From Sulfurivermis sp041678005 (lineage in GTDB: Bacteria; Pseudomonadota; Gammaproteobacteria; Thiohalomonadales; Thiohalomonadaceae), in assembly GCA_041678005.1 (NCBI GenBank), contig JBAYOW010000073.1:1-6308 (forward strand): 6,308 nucleotides of DNA, read 5' to 3'. Below the pieces are notes generated by a model. It ran no database searches. It was not told the origin of the DNA and saw only the letters and a program-made list of their open reading frames with translations. Below are positions 1 to 6,020 of the stretch, piece by piece (position 1 is the first letter of the stretch; each line of letters opens with the position of its first letter). Made by a program: the position numbers and the translations under genes.

Positions 1-1020
1 AGTGAACGGTAACGAGGGTAGCGTATAGGTCCAGAGGATATTGCCGGCAAATGTAAAAAACAGCATTGGCGTCAGCGCACTCACCAGCAAAAAGATAATG
101 CCGGGATTTAATATATTCTGGCGCACGACGGCAATTCCCTTACCTCGAAAAAAGGCCCCAGCCAGACTCATCAGCGCAACGATGCCCCAAGGGAAGGATG
201 CCAACAACCAAAACACCCATATCATGCCTTTGGGCTGATTATGGGCATTGCCGTATAGGTCTCCTGCCCATCCCGGATCCAGAAACCGGCGGATATGCTC
301 CCCCACAATAAAGTAATCCAAAAACCCAGGCGTTTTGAGCTCGGCCAGCAGATACCAGGGACAGGCCAGCAGAACGGTCATAAGCATCCCTCGCCACCAA
401 GGCAATCGGCGCAAATTGTTGGCTGCTTCCTGCCATGAGAAGAGCAACCACAACGCGATGGGAGTTCCGATTAGCACTACGGCCAAGGGTCCTTTAGAAA
501 GGAGTCCGATCGCTAATCCAAGAAAGAAAAGCCACCGCCACAGACCGTCCTCTCCCGACATCACCAAATAAAAACTGACCAGAGCAATAGTCGTGCCCAA
601 CACCAGGAAAGAGTCTGTCATTACGGTGCCAGCGCTGCCGTAGCTAAGGGCCATAGTTGCGAAAATCAGACTGCTCCACAGAGCTACTTGAACATTCCAG
701 AGTTGCTGCGCCAGTCGCCAGACCAACCAAACCATCACAAGCGTTGCCAGCCAGGAAGGTAAACGCAGCGAAAATTCCGAGACACCAAAAAGCTTGATGG
801 CCGCTGCCTGAGCCCAAAATGACAAGGGTGGTTTTGCCCAAAAGGGAACGCCGGGCTCAAACCAGGGAGTAATCCAGTCGCCGGTTTCAACCATCAGGCG
901 GGTGATTTCCGCATAGCGAGGCTCGGTGGTGTCGGCAAAGGGAAAGAGCGCCATGCCAATAAAACGGCTAAGCATTACTGTCGCCAATATCATTAGCCAG
1001 AGATTAAACCGCTTTGACAT
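1..1020 (-). CDS. ArnT-like GT83 (PMT superfamily) integral-membrane glycosyltransferase, 3' end cut by the window
   Basis: This gene is open from ATG at 1018-1020 to the left edge, giving 340 codons with no stop, so the C-terminal part is missing. It is a multi-pass inner-membrane enzyme that, by family, transfers a sugar from a polyprenyl-phosphate donor to lipid A, LPS or another acceptor on the periplasmic side. After a first membrane helix (about residues 7-27) comes the first periplasmic loop with D30 in ADTTEPRYAEI, then GDWITPW and the AKPPLSFW motif (K63). This is the order seen in ArnT, where the loop Asp is catalytic. Further on are LLSKGPLAVV and the GEHIRRFLDPGWAGDLYGN region typical of bacterial GT83 proteins, followed by more hydrophobic segments. 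The start is supported by GGAGG at 1027-1031, six bases upstream. It overlaps the end of the GT2 gene by 17 bp, so the two are probably translationally coupled. The substrate (aminoarabinose, hexose or other) cannot be read from sequence, so arnT is not assigned. Confidence 0.9.
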   Translation of the reverse strand, partial: MSKRFNLWLMILATVMLSRFIGMALFPFADTTEPRYAEITRLMVETGDWITPWFEPGVPFWAKPPLSFWAQAAAIKLFGVSEFSLRLPSWLATLVMVWLVWRLAQQLWNVQVALWSSLIFATMALSYGSAGTVMTDSFLVLGTTIALVSFYLVMSGEDGLWRWLFFLGLAIGLLSKGPLAVVLIGTPIALWLLFSWQEAANNLRRLPWWRGMLMTVLLACPWYLLAELKTPGFLDYFIVGEHIRRFLDPGWAGDLYGNAHNQPKGMIWVFWLLASFPWGIVALMSLAGAFFRGKGIAVVRQNILNPGIIFLLVSALTPMLFFTFAGNILWTYTLPSLPFT

Positions 1021-2032
1021 GACGTGCCTCCGTCGTTTTGCACTTAACCTGTTGACGCATGCCATCCCGATTTTCGATCACGCCCTCTATCAGGTAGACA
1101 GGCCGCTGCTTCGACTCCATGTAGGTCTTGCCGACATATTCACCAACGATACCCACACTCATCAATTGGATGCCGCCCAGAAAACTGATAATGGCCATCA
1201 GCGAGGGATAACCACTGGTCGCATCGCCCAATATTATTGCCTTGGCCACGATCCACAATCCGAACACCGCTCCCATACTGGCGGCAATTAGCCCAATAAC
1301 AGTCGCCCAACGTAATGGCGACACGGAAAACGAAGTCAGTCCTTCAAGTGCCAGCCCCACCAGTCCGGGGTAATCCTGTTTTGTCTCACCCGCCGCACGG
1401 GGCTCGCGATCGTATTGAATGACCTGGGTGGGCATGCCTATCCAGGCAAACAGCCCTTTCATATAACGGTTGCGCTCCTTTAGCTCCAACAGAGCATCAA
1501 CTGCTTTTCGACTCATCAAGCGAAAATCGCCAGTATCTACTGGAATGTCCGTCCAGCTGGCCCGGTTCAATAACCGGTAAAAGAGGTATGCACTCCAGCG
1601 TTTGAATGCGGTTTCACCTGCGCGTGAACGACGCTGCATCAGGACAACGTCCACACCAGACTGCCAGCACTCAATCATGGCTGGAATCTGCTCGGGTGGA
1701 TCTTGCAGATCCGCATCCAGCACAATCACCGCAGCCCCCCTCGCATGCTCAATTCCCGCTGTCATTGCGGCCTCCTTACCAAAATTTCTACTCAGTTTGA
1801 TAAGACGTATACCAGGTACTCGGTCTATAACACTCCGGATGTATTGGACACTGCCATCGTCACTGCCATCGTCAACCAACACGATCTCCCAGCGCAGATC
1901 CAGCTTGGCAAGCACAGCTAGAACCCGCTCAAAAAAAAGAGGCAGCATCAGACGCTCGTTGAATATCGGCACCACCACTGATAAAAGAGGCCCATCAAGC
2001 GGCACATCAGGTAATTCAAAATATTTGTTCAT
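1004..2032 (-). CDS. GtrB/DPM1-type GT2 polyprenyl-phosphate glycosyltransferase
   Basis: This 342-residue enzyme of glycosyltransferase family 2 should transfer a sugar from a nucleotide donor to undecaprenyl phosphate at the cytoplasmic face of the inner membrane. The N-terminal GT-A domain shows SVVVPIFNE (about 18-26), VLVDDGSDDGS (about 51-61), LSRNFGKEAAMTAG (about 80-93) and the metal-binding DADLQDPPE (D106/D108). VDTGDFRLMSR follows, a segment characteristic of the DPM1/GtrB/ArnC group. Two C-terminal membrane helices (about 240-263 and 275-297) end in GEYVGKTYMESKQRPVY, the usual GtrB/YfdH tail. The length is normal for the group. The start is ATG at 2030-2032, with AGAGG about ten bases upstream as a modest ribosome binding site. 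The gene sits between gtrA-like and GT83 genes and overlaps each by 17 bp, so it very likely supplies the lipid-linked sugar used by the GT83 enzyme. ArnC-like and glucosyl GtrB-like specificity cannot be told apart here. Confidence 0.93.
   Translation of the reverse strand: MNKYFELPDVPLDGPLLSVVVPIFNERLMLPLFFERVLAVLAKLDLRWEIVLVDDGSDDGSVQYIRSVIDRVPGIRLIKLSRNFGKEAAMTAGIEHARGAAVIVLDADLQDPPEQIPAMIECWQSGVDVVLMQRRSRAGETAFKRWSAYLFYRLLNRASWTDIPVDTGDFRLMSRKAVDALLELKERNRYMKGLFAWIGMPTQVIQYDREPRAAGETKQDYPGLVGLALEGLTSFSVSPLRWATVIGLIAASMGAVFGLWIVAKAIILGDATSGYPSLMAIISFLGGIQLMSVGIVGEYVGKTYMESKQRPVYLIEGVIENRDGMRQQVKCKTTEARHVKAV
1027..1031 (-). promoter_or_regulatory. Ribosome binding site of the GT83 gene
   Basis: GGAGG on the minus strand lies inside the last codons of the upstream GT2 gene with a 6-base spacer to ATG at 1018-1020. 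It fixes the start of the GT83 gene and fits translational coupling across the 17-bp overlap. Confidence 0.65.
1850..1873. repeat. Perfect 12-bp tandem duplication inside the GT2 gene
   Basis: Two adjacent identical copies of ACTGCCATCGTC occupy 1850-1861 and 1862-1873. On the coding (minus) strand they encode DDGS twice, within VDDGSDDGS. The family normally has VDDGSxDGS at this place, so the protein length is not changed. The identity at every third base is what is unusual. Confidence 0.8.
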
Positions 2033-2420
2033 GGAAAACCAGCCTCTGATAGACGACGTAATTCAGTGCAGCGACAAGCCCTGTGGTTACGACTTGTGCA
2101 AGCATGACGGGAAGCTTCAGGACATGATTGAGCAGAAAGAAAAAGACGAGATTGCAGAGCCAGGCGACAAGACAGGAGCCAACATAGCGCCACAACGTAA
2201 ACCTGTGAGAGCCGGCATTGCGGAACGCCAAGCGCCGCTGGAGACCATAGTTTAACGCCGCACCGGACACGCTCCCGCTCGCGGTTGCCAGTGTTGGTTC
2301 AAGCCCGACACTGATCAACACGCCCATTACGAGCCAATGAAACAGCGTGGCAAGGCCACCGGCCGCTATAAACCCCTGCAATTGAAACGATATGAATTTA
2401 TTTATGATGAAAGAAACCAT
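2016..2420 (-). CDS. GtrA-family membrane protein (probable polyprenyl-phosphate-sugar flippase)
   Basis: This small inner-membrane protein has about 134 residues from ATG at 2418-2420. It shows the GtrA pattern of four hydrophobic helices: GFIAAGGLATLFHWLVMGVL, a second around LATASGSVSGAALNYGLQR, a third around SCLVAWLCNLVFFFLLNHVL, and a fourth ending in ALNYVVYQRLVF. The paired LNYGLQRRLAF and LNYVVYQRLVF segments (helix followed by basic residues) are the family signature. By family it is thought to move lipid-linked sugar across the inner membrane for a periplasmic transferase. The reading frame stays open up to a GTG at 2478-2480, which would add 20 residues. Neither start has a clear Shine-Dalgarno sequence, and I chose the ATG because the extra residues are not typical of GtrA. 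The stop (2016-2018) lies 17 bp inside the GT2 gene. It is the first gene of the minus-strand operon. Confidence 0.88.
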   Translation of the reverse strand: MVSFIINKFISFQLQGFIAAGGLATLFHWLVMGVLISVGLEPTLATASGSVSGAALNYGLQRRLAFRNAGSHRFTLWRYVGSCLVAWLCNLVFFFLLNHVLKLPVMLAQVVTTGLVAALNYVVYQRLVFHEQIF

Positions 2421-2525
2421 TTTGGAGACAGATAAAGTCGATCTGACATTAAGCGGGCACCATAGCCCAGCGCGTGTCACAGCTTTGTGGAGGTTTTATC
2501 AAGAAAATGTCAAAACTTGAGATGG

Positions 2526-2548
2526 CTGAAGATTAAAACCATCTTCAG
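2526..2548. repeat. Short perfect inverted repeat upstream of the gtrA-like gene
   Basis: CTGAAGAT (2526-2533) and ATCTTCAG (2541-2548) are perfect 8-bp arms around a 7-base loop. There is no T-run directly after either side, so it does not look like a terminator. It lies about 105 bp upstream of the gtrA-like start and could be an operator or a chance palindrome. The surrounding stretch from 2421 to about 2660 holds nothing else I can name. Confidence 0.4.
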
Positions 2549-2663
2549 GTGGTTAATAGTTCAACACCAGAGTTTAATTTGCCGGGTAGCTCATAGCCGA
2601 TGGGACTTCTGTGGAATGGTGGCCTTCACCGCCTTCTTCTTATGCTTCGTGGCATATAGTATT

Positions 2664-2813
2664 CACGCCGTTCGCCCATCAGCAGCCCATATTTAATCGC
2701 TTATCGCGCCAACCTCAGTGCTCTGGCACCCAGACCTGCTTCAGGCGCAATATTGTGCTTGCCGACAGGCCATGTAACTTCAATCCCAACAGGGCTTTTA
2801 GAGTCTCTTCCTT
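2664..2813 (-). pseudogene. Decayed IS256-family (mutator-type) transposase fragment
   Basis: Reading the minus strand from 2813 down gives a 50-codon stretch containing KALLG, then GLSASTILRLKQVWVPEH, a stop, GWRDKRLN, a second stop and WANGV. In IS256-family transposases the middle of the protein runs LLG...GLSAST-RLK-W--EH--W--R-L followed by the catalytic WADGV segment. The order and spacing of the landmarks match. Two in-frame stops (the EH-stop and the stop before WANGV), Asn in place of the catalytic Asp, and loss of everything before and after show it is a dead remnant. The region between this fragment and the IS630 end (2814-2912) and that on the gtrA side (2549-2663) may be further unrecognisable remains of the same element. 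The assignment rests on motif recognition only. Confidence 0.6.
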
Positions 2814-2912
2814 CTAATCACTGGGTAGCCCTTAAGATCACGATTCCGGCACAACTCCAGACTGGTATTTGCTTTGTCACTCTCCAACGGTTAAGCGAAC
2901 TCTACCTATCTA

Positions 2913-2940
2913 TTAACCCGGCATGGATATAGAACATGAT
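2913..2940 (+). repeat. Left terminal inverted repeat of the IS630 element
   Basis: TTAACCCGGCAT matches the right end perfectly over 12 bp. The next 16 bp match at 9 positions (for example TAG--CAT-AT shared). The flanking TA is at 2911-2912. Confidence 0.88.
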
Positions 2941-2951
2941 ATACTTCAAGG

Positions 2952-3986
2952 ATGAAAAGAGAAGACGCGAGAAGCCTTCCGGCAGCGGCGAAGGAAGAGA
3001 AACGAAAACAGGCCGTGCGATTACGCCAACGTGGGCAGACTTATGCGGCAATAGCCGAGGTGGTCGGCGTCCACGAACGAACTGTGATCCGTTGGATACG
3101 CACCTATGAGGAAAGTGGAGCAAAGGGGCTGAAGGCCAAAGCGTTGGGACGACCCAACGGCTCAGGACGCAGTCTAAGCCAGGAACAGGAAAAGCGGTTG
3201 CAGCAACTGATTATGGACAAGACACCGGACCAGCTCAAGATGGCTTATGCACTGTGGACACGGAAAGCGGTCAAGCAACTGATAGAGCAGGAGTACTCGA
3301 TCAAGCTGGCAATCCGGACGGTTGGCAAGTATTTGTCGCTGTGGGGGTTCACGCCCCAGAAGCCCTTGAAGAAAGCCTATGAGCAAAACCCCAAATTGGT
3401 TGATCAATGGCTGAAGGAAACCTATCCAAGGATCCAGGCGCAGGCAAAAACGGAGAAGGCTGAAATTTATTGGGGCGATGAAACCGGCATGCGAAACGAT
3501 AGCCAGCATGAACGCGGATATGTGCCGAAGGGGCAGACACCGGTGATCCGGCTTAATGCGAAACGGGTATCGACCAACATGTTGTCAGCCATCACAAATC
3601 AGGGGAAAGTGCGGTTCAAAGTGTTCGAGGGCAGCATGAATGCGGATGTTTTGATTGATTTCATGAAGCGCTTGATCAAGGCGGCGGAGAGAAAGGTCTT
3701 TCTGATTCTCGATAATCTGCGCGTACATCACGCCAAGATTGTAAAAGCCTGGTTGGCGGAACATAGCGCCAAAATTGAAGTGTTTTACTTGCCTGCCTAC
3801 TCGCAGGAACTGAATCCGGACGAATATCTGAACTGTGATCTGAAACATGGTGTTAACAGCGGACTGCCGGCTCGCTCAAAGGACCAGCTGAAAAAGAAAG
3901 TCATCCGGCACATGCGCATGTTGCAGAAGCGGCCTGCGAGAGTCCGGAAATACTTTGAGCATCCACGCATCAATTATGCGGCCTGA
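2952..3986 (+). CDS. IS630-family DDE transposase
   Basis: This 344-residue transposase catalyses cut-and-paste movement of the surrounding element at TA dinucleotides. The N-terminal helix-turn-helix region (about residues 18-52, with TYAAIAEVVGVHERTVIRWI) binds the terminal repeats. A second HTH-like segment lies around 103-132. The catalytic RNase-H-like domain shows D176 in IYWGDETG, D254 in FLILDNLRVHH and E291 in ELNPDEYLNCDLK, the standard IS630 triad and motifs. The length is normal and no stop or frameshift is seen, so the enzyme is probably functional. The start is ATG at 2952, and an AAGG abuts it with no spacer, so translation initiation looks weak, as is common for transposases. 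The gene lies 39 bp from the left end of the element. Confidence 0.95.
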   Translation: MKREDARSLPAAAKEEKRKQAVRLRQRGQTYAAIAEVVGVHERTVIRWIRTYEESGAKGLKAKALGRPNGSGRSLSQEQEKRLQQLIMDKTPDQLKMAYALWTRKAVKQLIEQEYSIKLAIRTVGKYLSLWGFTPQKPLKKAYEQNPKLVDQWLKETYPRIQAQAKTEKAEIYWGDETGMRNDSQHERGYVPKGQTPVIRLNAKRVSTNMLSAITNQGKVRFKVFEGSMNADVLIDFMKRLIKAAERKVFLILDNLRVHHAKIVKAWLAEHSAKIEVFYLPAYSQELNPDEYLNCDLKHGVNSGLPARSKDQLKKKVIRHMRMLQKRPARVRKYFEHPRINYAA

Positions 3987-4013
3987 TTATGGCCTACTTT
4001 GATGCCGGGTTAA
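3986..4013 (-). repeat. Right terminal inverted repeat of the IS630 element
   Basis: The minus strand reads TTAACCCGGCAT from 4013 to 4002 and then continues imperfectly to about 3986, abutting the transposase stop codon (3984-3986). The flanking TA is at 4014-4015. Confidence 0.88.
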
Positions 4014-4019
4014 TATAAT
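4014..4019 (+). promoter_or_regulatory. Perfect TATAAT at the IS630 right junction (possible -10 box)
   Basis: TATAAT begins with the TA target duplication and continues into host DNA, pointing toward the lpxR-like gene. Eighteen bases upstream, inside the element, is only a poor -35 (TGGCCT, 3 of 6). Joining the flanks without the element gives the same TATAAT, so the box existed before insertion and the element has replaced whatever lay upstream. Whether it is or was a promoter is unproven. Confidence 0.3.
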
Positions 4020-4157
4020 TCGACTTTCTTCAGGCTGTTAATTTGGTATTGTTCACTCCTGAATAAGCTACGCGTTGTTCGTTCGTGTTCCTTTTTACTT
4101 GGTGATGAGCAATACCACGATGATAGTGCCGCAGCTTGCTTTTTATCGCTTGATATA

Positions 4158-4181
4158 GAGTTGAACTCACGAATTGAATTC
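4158..4181. promoter_or_regulatory. Two tandem 11-bp pseudo-palindromes ahead of the lpxR-like gene (candidate operator)
   Basis: GAGTTGAACTC (4158-4168) and GAATTGAATTC (4171-4181) are each perfect 5-bp-arm palindromes around a central G. They match each other at 9 of 11 positions and are set 13 bp apart centre to centre. A TATAGA (4154-4159) just ahead of and overlapping the first copy could be a -10 box, though no good -35 is present. Such paired sites are typical of repressor operators, but I cannot name a regulator. Confidence 0.35.
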
Positions 4182-5454
4182 AAAATCTATTATCTACACC
4201 GTACTTACTACCCTAATGGTGACCCGTAAATGGGGGACAAATGCCGGAAGGTATATAGCCTTATGGCGTGGTTGCTTCTGTCTAAACACATGTTCCTTAG
4301 AGCGTAAAACGATAAAACATCTTGCTAGCATCTTAATATTAGCGTGCACAATGCTCTGTTCTGTCCCCAGTCGGGCTGAACCGTGGCCAGACCAGCAGAG
4401 CCTGTGCTCGCCAGAACATGAAATACAGTGGCGCGGTGGCACACTGTGGCTAGAAAATGATCTGTTTGCCGGCACCGACAGAAACTACACAAACGGTGTG
4501 GCCTTGGCCCTGGTATCGCACGACATGGAAGGCAAGCTTAAGCCAGAATGTTTGCCCTGGGCGCTCGGTCTTTACACTCGCTTTCTAGGCTGGGCTGATC
4601 CAAGATTCTGGCGTAGAGCAGGAACAGAATCGGCGACACAGAACATCGTCATGCGTGCAGGACAATTAATGTATACCCCCGGGGATAATGCACGCACCGA
4701 CTTAATAAGCGATGATCGCCCCTATGCAGGGCTGCTATATATGAGTATGGCGTGGAATCGCCGAGTACACCCTCAAGACGCGACCTACGATATGCTCGAT
4801 GTGCGCGAACTAACACTCGGCGTTATAGGTCCATGGTCATTTGCTGAGCAGTCCCAGAATTTAGTTCATAGAGCGCGTGGCATAGATCGCTTCAATGGTT
4901 GGGGCAATCAACTGCGCAACGAGCCAGCGTTTCAGCTCTCTCTTGAGCGCAAGTTTAAAGCCTATGCCAGCGGTGCCATCAAGCCAGGCTGGGGCAGCGA
5001 TCTTGTCGGCAACTATGGTTTGCGCTTTGGCAATATCAAGACTGAGGCCAGTGCTGGGGTTGAACTGCGCGCCGGCTGGAATATCCCCAATGATTTCGGC
5101 GGTTATGCACTCCGACCTGGTGCTGAAAACAGACCACCATCAGCCGCGGCGAAACTTCGTACTGCGCAATCAAAATCTACAACTGCCCCACGGCCTGGAA
5201 CACACGTATTCATTAATCTGGAAGGGAAAGCCGTAGGCTGGGATTTTTCCCTCGATGGCAATTTATTCAACAGCAGCCACAGCGTTAGTCGCCGACCATG
5301 GGTTGGGCAGGCGGTAATTGGAATCAGTAGCCAGTGGATTATCTCCGGGCATGGCGTACGGCTGGCGCTGATGCGGGTTTGGCGCACGCGTGAGTTTAAT
5401 GAGCAGATCGACCGCCACGCTTTTGGTTCAATCGCATTGAGTTTTGAAATTTAA
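4174..5454 (+). CDS. LpxR-family outer-membrane lipid A 3'-O-deacylase homologue
   Basis: By family (DUF2219/LpxR) this is an outer-membrane beta-barrel hydrolase that removes the 3'-acyloxyacyl group of lipid A, weakening host recognition of LPS. Numbered from the TTG at 4174 (426 codons), visible landmarks are a signal peptide (about 47-68, ending PSRA before EPW), ENDLFAGTDRNYTNG (94-108, with the family's N-D pair at 95-96), MYTPG, DDRPYAG (180-186), GVIGPWS, and QNLVHRARG with H232 at the expected catalytic His. GW--QLRNEP and alternating barrel strands follow, ending in aromatic SFEI. Low-complexity PPSAAAKLRTAQSKSTT (about 321-337) is probably an extracellular loop. The start is odd. 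The frame has only TTG at 4174 or ATG at 4216, which put 30-45 unusual residues before the signal peptide and lack good ribosome sites. An ATA at 4312 sits exactly where a classical signal peptide (x-KHLASILILACTMLCSVPSRA) should begin. The gene may therefore use a rare start or have lost its ATG. Confidence 0.85.
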   Translation: MNSKSIIYTVLTTLMVTRKWGTNAGRYIALWRGCFCLNTCSLERKTIKHLASILILACTMLCSVPSRAEPWPDQQSLCSPEHEIQWRGGTLWLENDLFAGTDRNYTNGVALALVSHDMEGKLKPECLPWALGLYTRFLGWADPRFWRRAGTESATQNIVMRAGQLMYTPGDNARTDLISDDRPYAGLLYMSMAWNRRVHPQDATYDMLDVRELTLGVIGPWSFAEQSQNLVHRARGIDRFNGWGNQLRNEPAFQLSLERKFKAYASGAIKPGWGSDLVGNYGLRFGNIKTEASAGVELRAGWNIPNDFGGYALRPGAENRPPSAAAKLRTAQSKSTTAPRPGTHVFINLEGKAVGWDFSLDGNLFNSSHSVSRRPWVGQAVIGISSQWIISGHGVRLALMRVWRTREFNEQIDRHAFGSIALSFEI

Positions 5455-5464
5455 ATGATATAAC
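5437..5464 (+). promoter_or_regulatory. Candidate extended -10 promoter for the cytochrome gene
   Basis: TTGAGT (5437-5442) and TATAAC (5459-5464) are separated by 16 bases. A TG one base before the -10 makes it an extended -10. It straddles the last codons and stop of the lpxR-like gene and would give a leader of roughly 35-40 bases. The cytochrome gene could therefore be expressed on its own as well as by read-through. Confidence 0.4.
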
Positions 5465-5496
5465 CACGCTTGATTAATAAAACCACACTTATCCAC

Positions 5497-5502
5497 AAAG
5501 GA
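5497..5502 (+). promoter_or_regulatory. Ribosome binding site of the cytochrome gene
   Basis: AAAGGA lies six bases before ATG at 5509-5511. It decides for this start over the in-frame TTG at 5470, which has no such site and would put 13 extra residues ahead of the signal peptide. Confidence 0.7.
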
Positions 5503-5508
5503 ACACTA

Positions 5509-5961
5509 ATGAACAAATCAAAATATATTTCAGTCCCTGCCATTGCTATGGTATTGCTCACCACTGCAACGACCCTGCGCGCTGAGGCTGGTGGCCCTGC
5601 CGAACCCTTGGTTTTTCAAGGTGTAATGCAGCAACTCGGGCGTGATATGCAAGCCGTTACAGACGCGATTTCTACGGAAAACTGGGAAGCCGTGGCTGAA
5701 CTTGCACCTAAAATTGCTCACCATGCTGAGCCACCAGCAGAAGAAAAAACACGCATCTTAAGCTGGCTTGGTAGCGATATCGGTAAATTTCATAGATTCG
5801 ATGGCGAGGTGCACGAAGCGGCGGCTGCGATGAAAGAGGCAGCACAACGCGACGACGGTCAAGCGGTCATAAGTACATTTGCCAAAGTGCAGCAAAGCTG
5901 CCTGGCTTGTCACCAGAATTTCCGCAAACCGTTCGTCGAGCATTTTTATGGGCCACGATAA
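5509..5961 (+). CDS. Exported cytochrome c' / c556-like monoheme protein
   Basis: The 150-residue precursor begins with a signal peptide (MNKSKY, then a hydrophobic run at about 7-22, cleavage near LRA or AEA at 25-27). The mature part reads as a four-helix bundle with the single heme site CLACH at 131-135, close to the C-terminus, followed by QNFRKPF. A C-terminal CxxCH followed by an FR or YR is the hallmark of the cytochrome c' (cytochrome c class II) family. These are periplasmic proteins involved in electron transfer or in binding NO/CO. Met40 and Met47 in the first helix (FQGVMQQLGRDMQAV) could supply a sixth ligand as in c556, whereas true five-coordinate c' lacks one, and I cannot decide between them. 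The length is typical. The gene follows the lpxR-like gene by 54 bp on the same strand. A functional link between the two is not obvious. Confidence 0.87.
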   Translation: MNKSKYISVPAIAMVLLTTATTLRAEAGGPAEPLVFQGVMQQLGRDMQAVTDAISTENWEAVAELAPKIAHHAEPPAEEKTRILSWLGSDIGKFHRFDGEVHEAAAAMKEAAQRDDGQAVISTFAKVQQSCLACHQNFRKPFVEHFYGPR

Positions 5962-6020
5962 TACGTGGCGATATTAAAGTCTCAGAGTCGAATTTTATTG
6001 AATTCTACTTGTCTGGGGTT

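Larger units (their letters stand above)
2913..4013 (+). mobile_element. Complete IS630-family insertion sequence, 1101 bp
   Basis: The element is bounded by perfect 12-bp inverted repeats, TTAACCCGGCAT at 2913-2924 and its complement at 4002-4013. Similarity continues imperfectly to about 28 bp. A TA lies directly outside each end (2911-2912 and 4014-4015), the expected IS630/Tc1-mariner target duplication. The single transposase gene fills almost the whole element and is uninterrupted. Because an extra TA also occurs inside the shared end sequence (TATTAACCC), the exact boundary could shift by three bases. The element sits between an old IS256-type remnant and the lpxR-like gene, so this is a spot that has taken mobile DNA more than once. 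Confidence 0.92.

Noticed and set aside
926..1291. Plus-strand open frame of 121 codons
   Set aside because: It is antisense to the GT83/GT2 junction, and its translation has no recognisable domain.
1602..2255. Long plus-strand open frame (217 codons) opposite the GT2 and gtrA-like genes
   Set aside because: It is antisense to two clearly recognisable family members, its translation is rich in Ser/Arg with no motif, and it has no ribosome site. It is a shadow frame.
2508..2513. Perfect TTGACA on the minus strand upstream of the gtrA-like gene as a -35 box
   Set aside because: At 16-18 bp spacing the -10 candidates (TCCACA, CCACAA, CACAAA) are poor, so a promoter call is not supported.
2487..2696. 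Plus-strand open frame in the gap before the IS element
   Set aside because: It overlaps the antisense of the IS256-type remnant, has no domain, and its hydrophobic stretch is explained by the complement of decayed DNA.
2542..4042. TCTTCAGGnnGTTAAT at both 2542-2557 and 4027-4042, flanking the mobile DNA as a possible long-range direct repeat
   Set aside because: Only 14 of 16 bases match with no extension on either side, which is close to what chance would give over this length.
4324..4380. Lipoprotein signal (Cys after ILA) in the lpxR-like protein
   Set aside because: The hydrophobic core continues past that Cys to a better signal peptidase I site (PSRA before EPW), and LpxR-type barrels are not lipoproteins.
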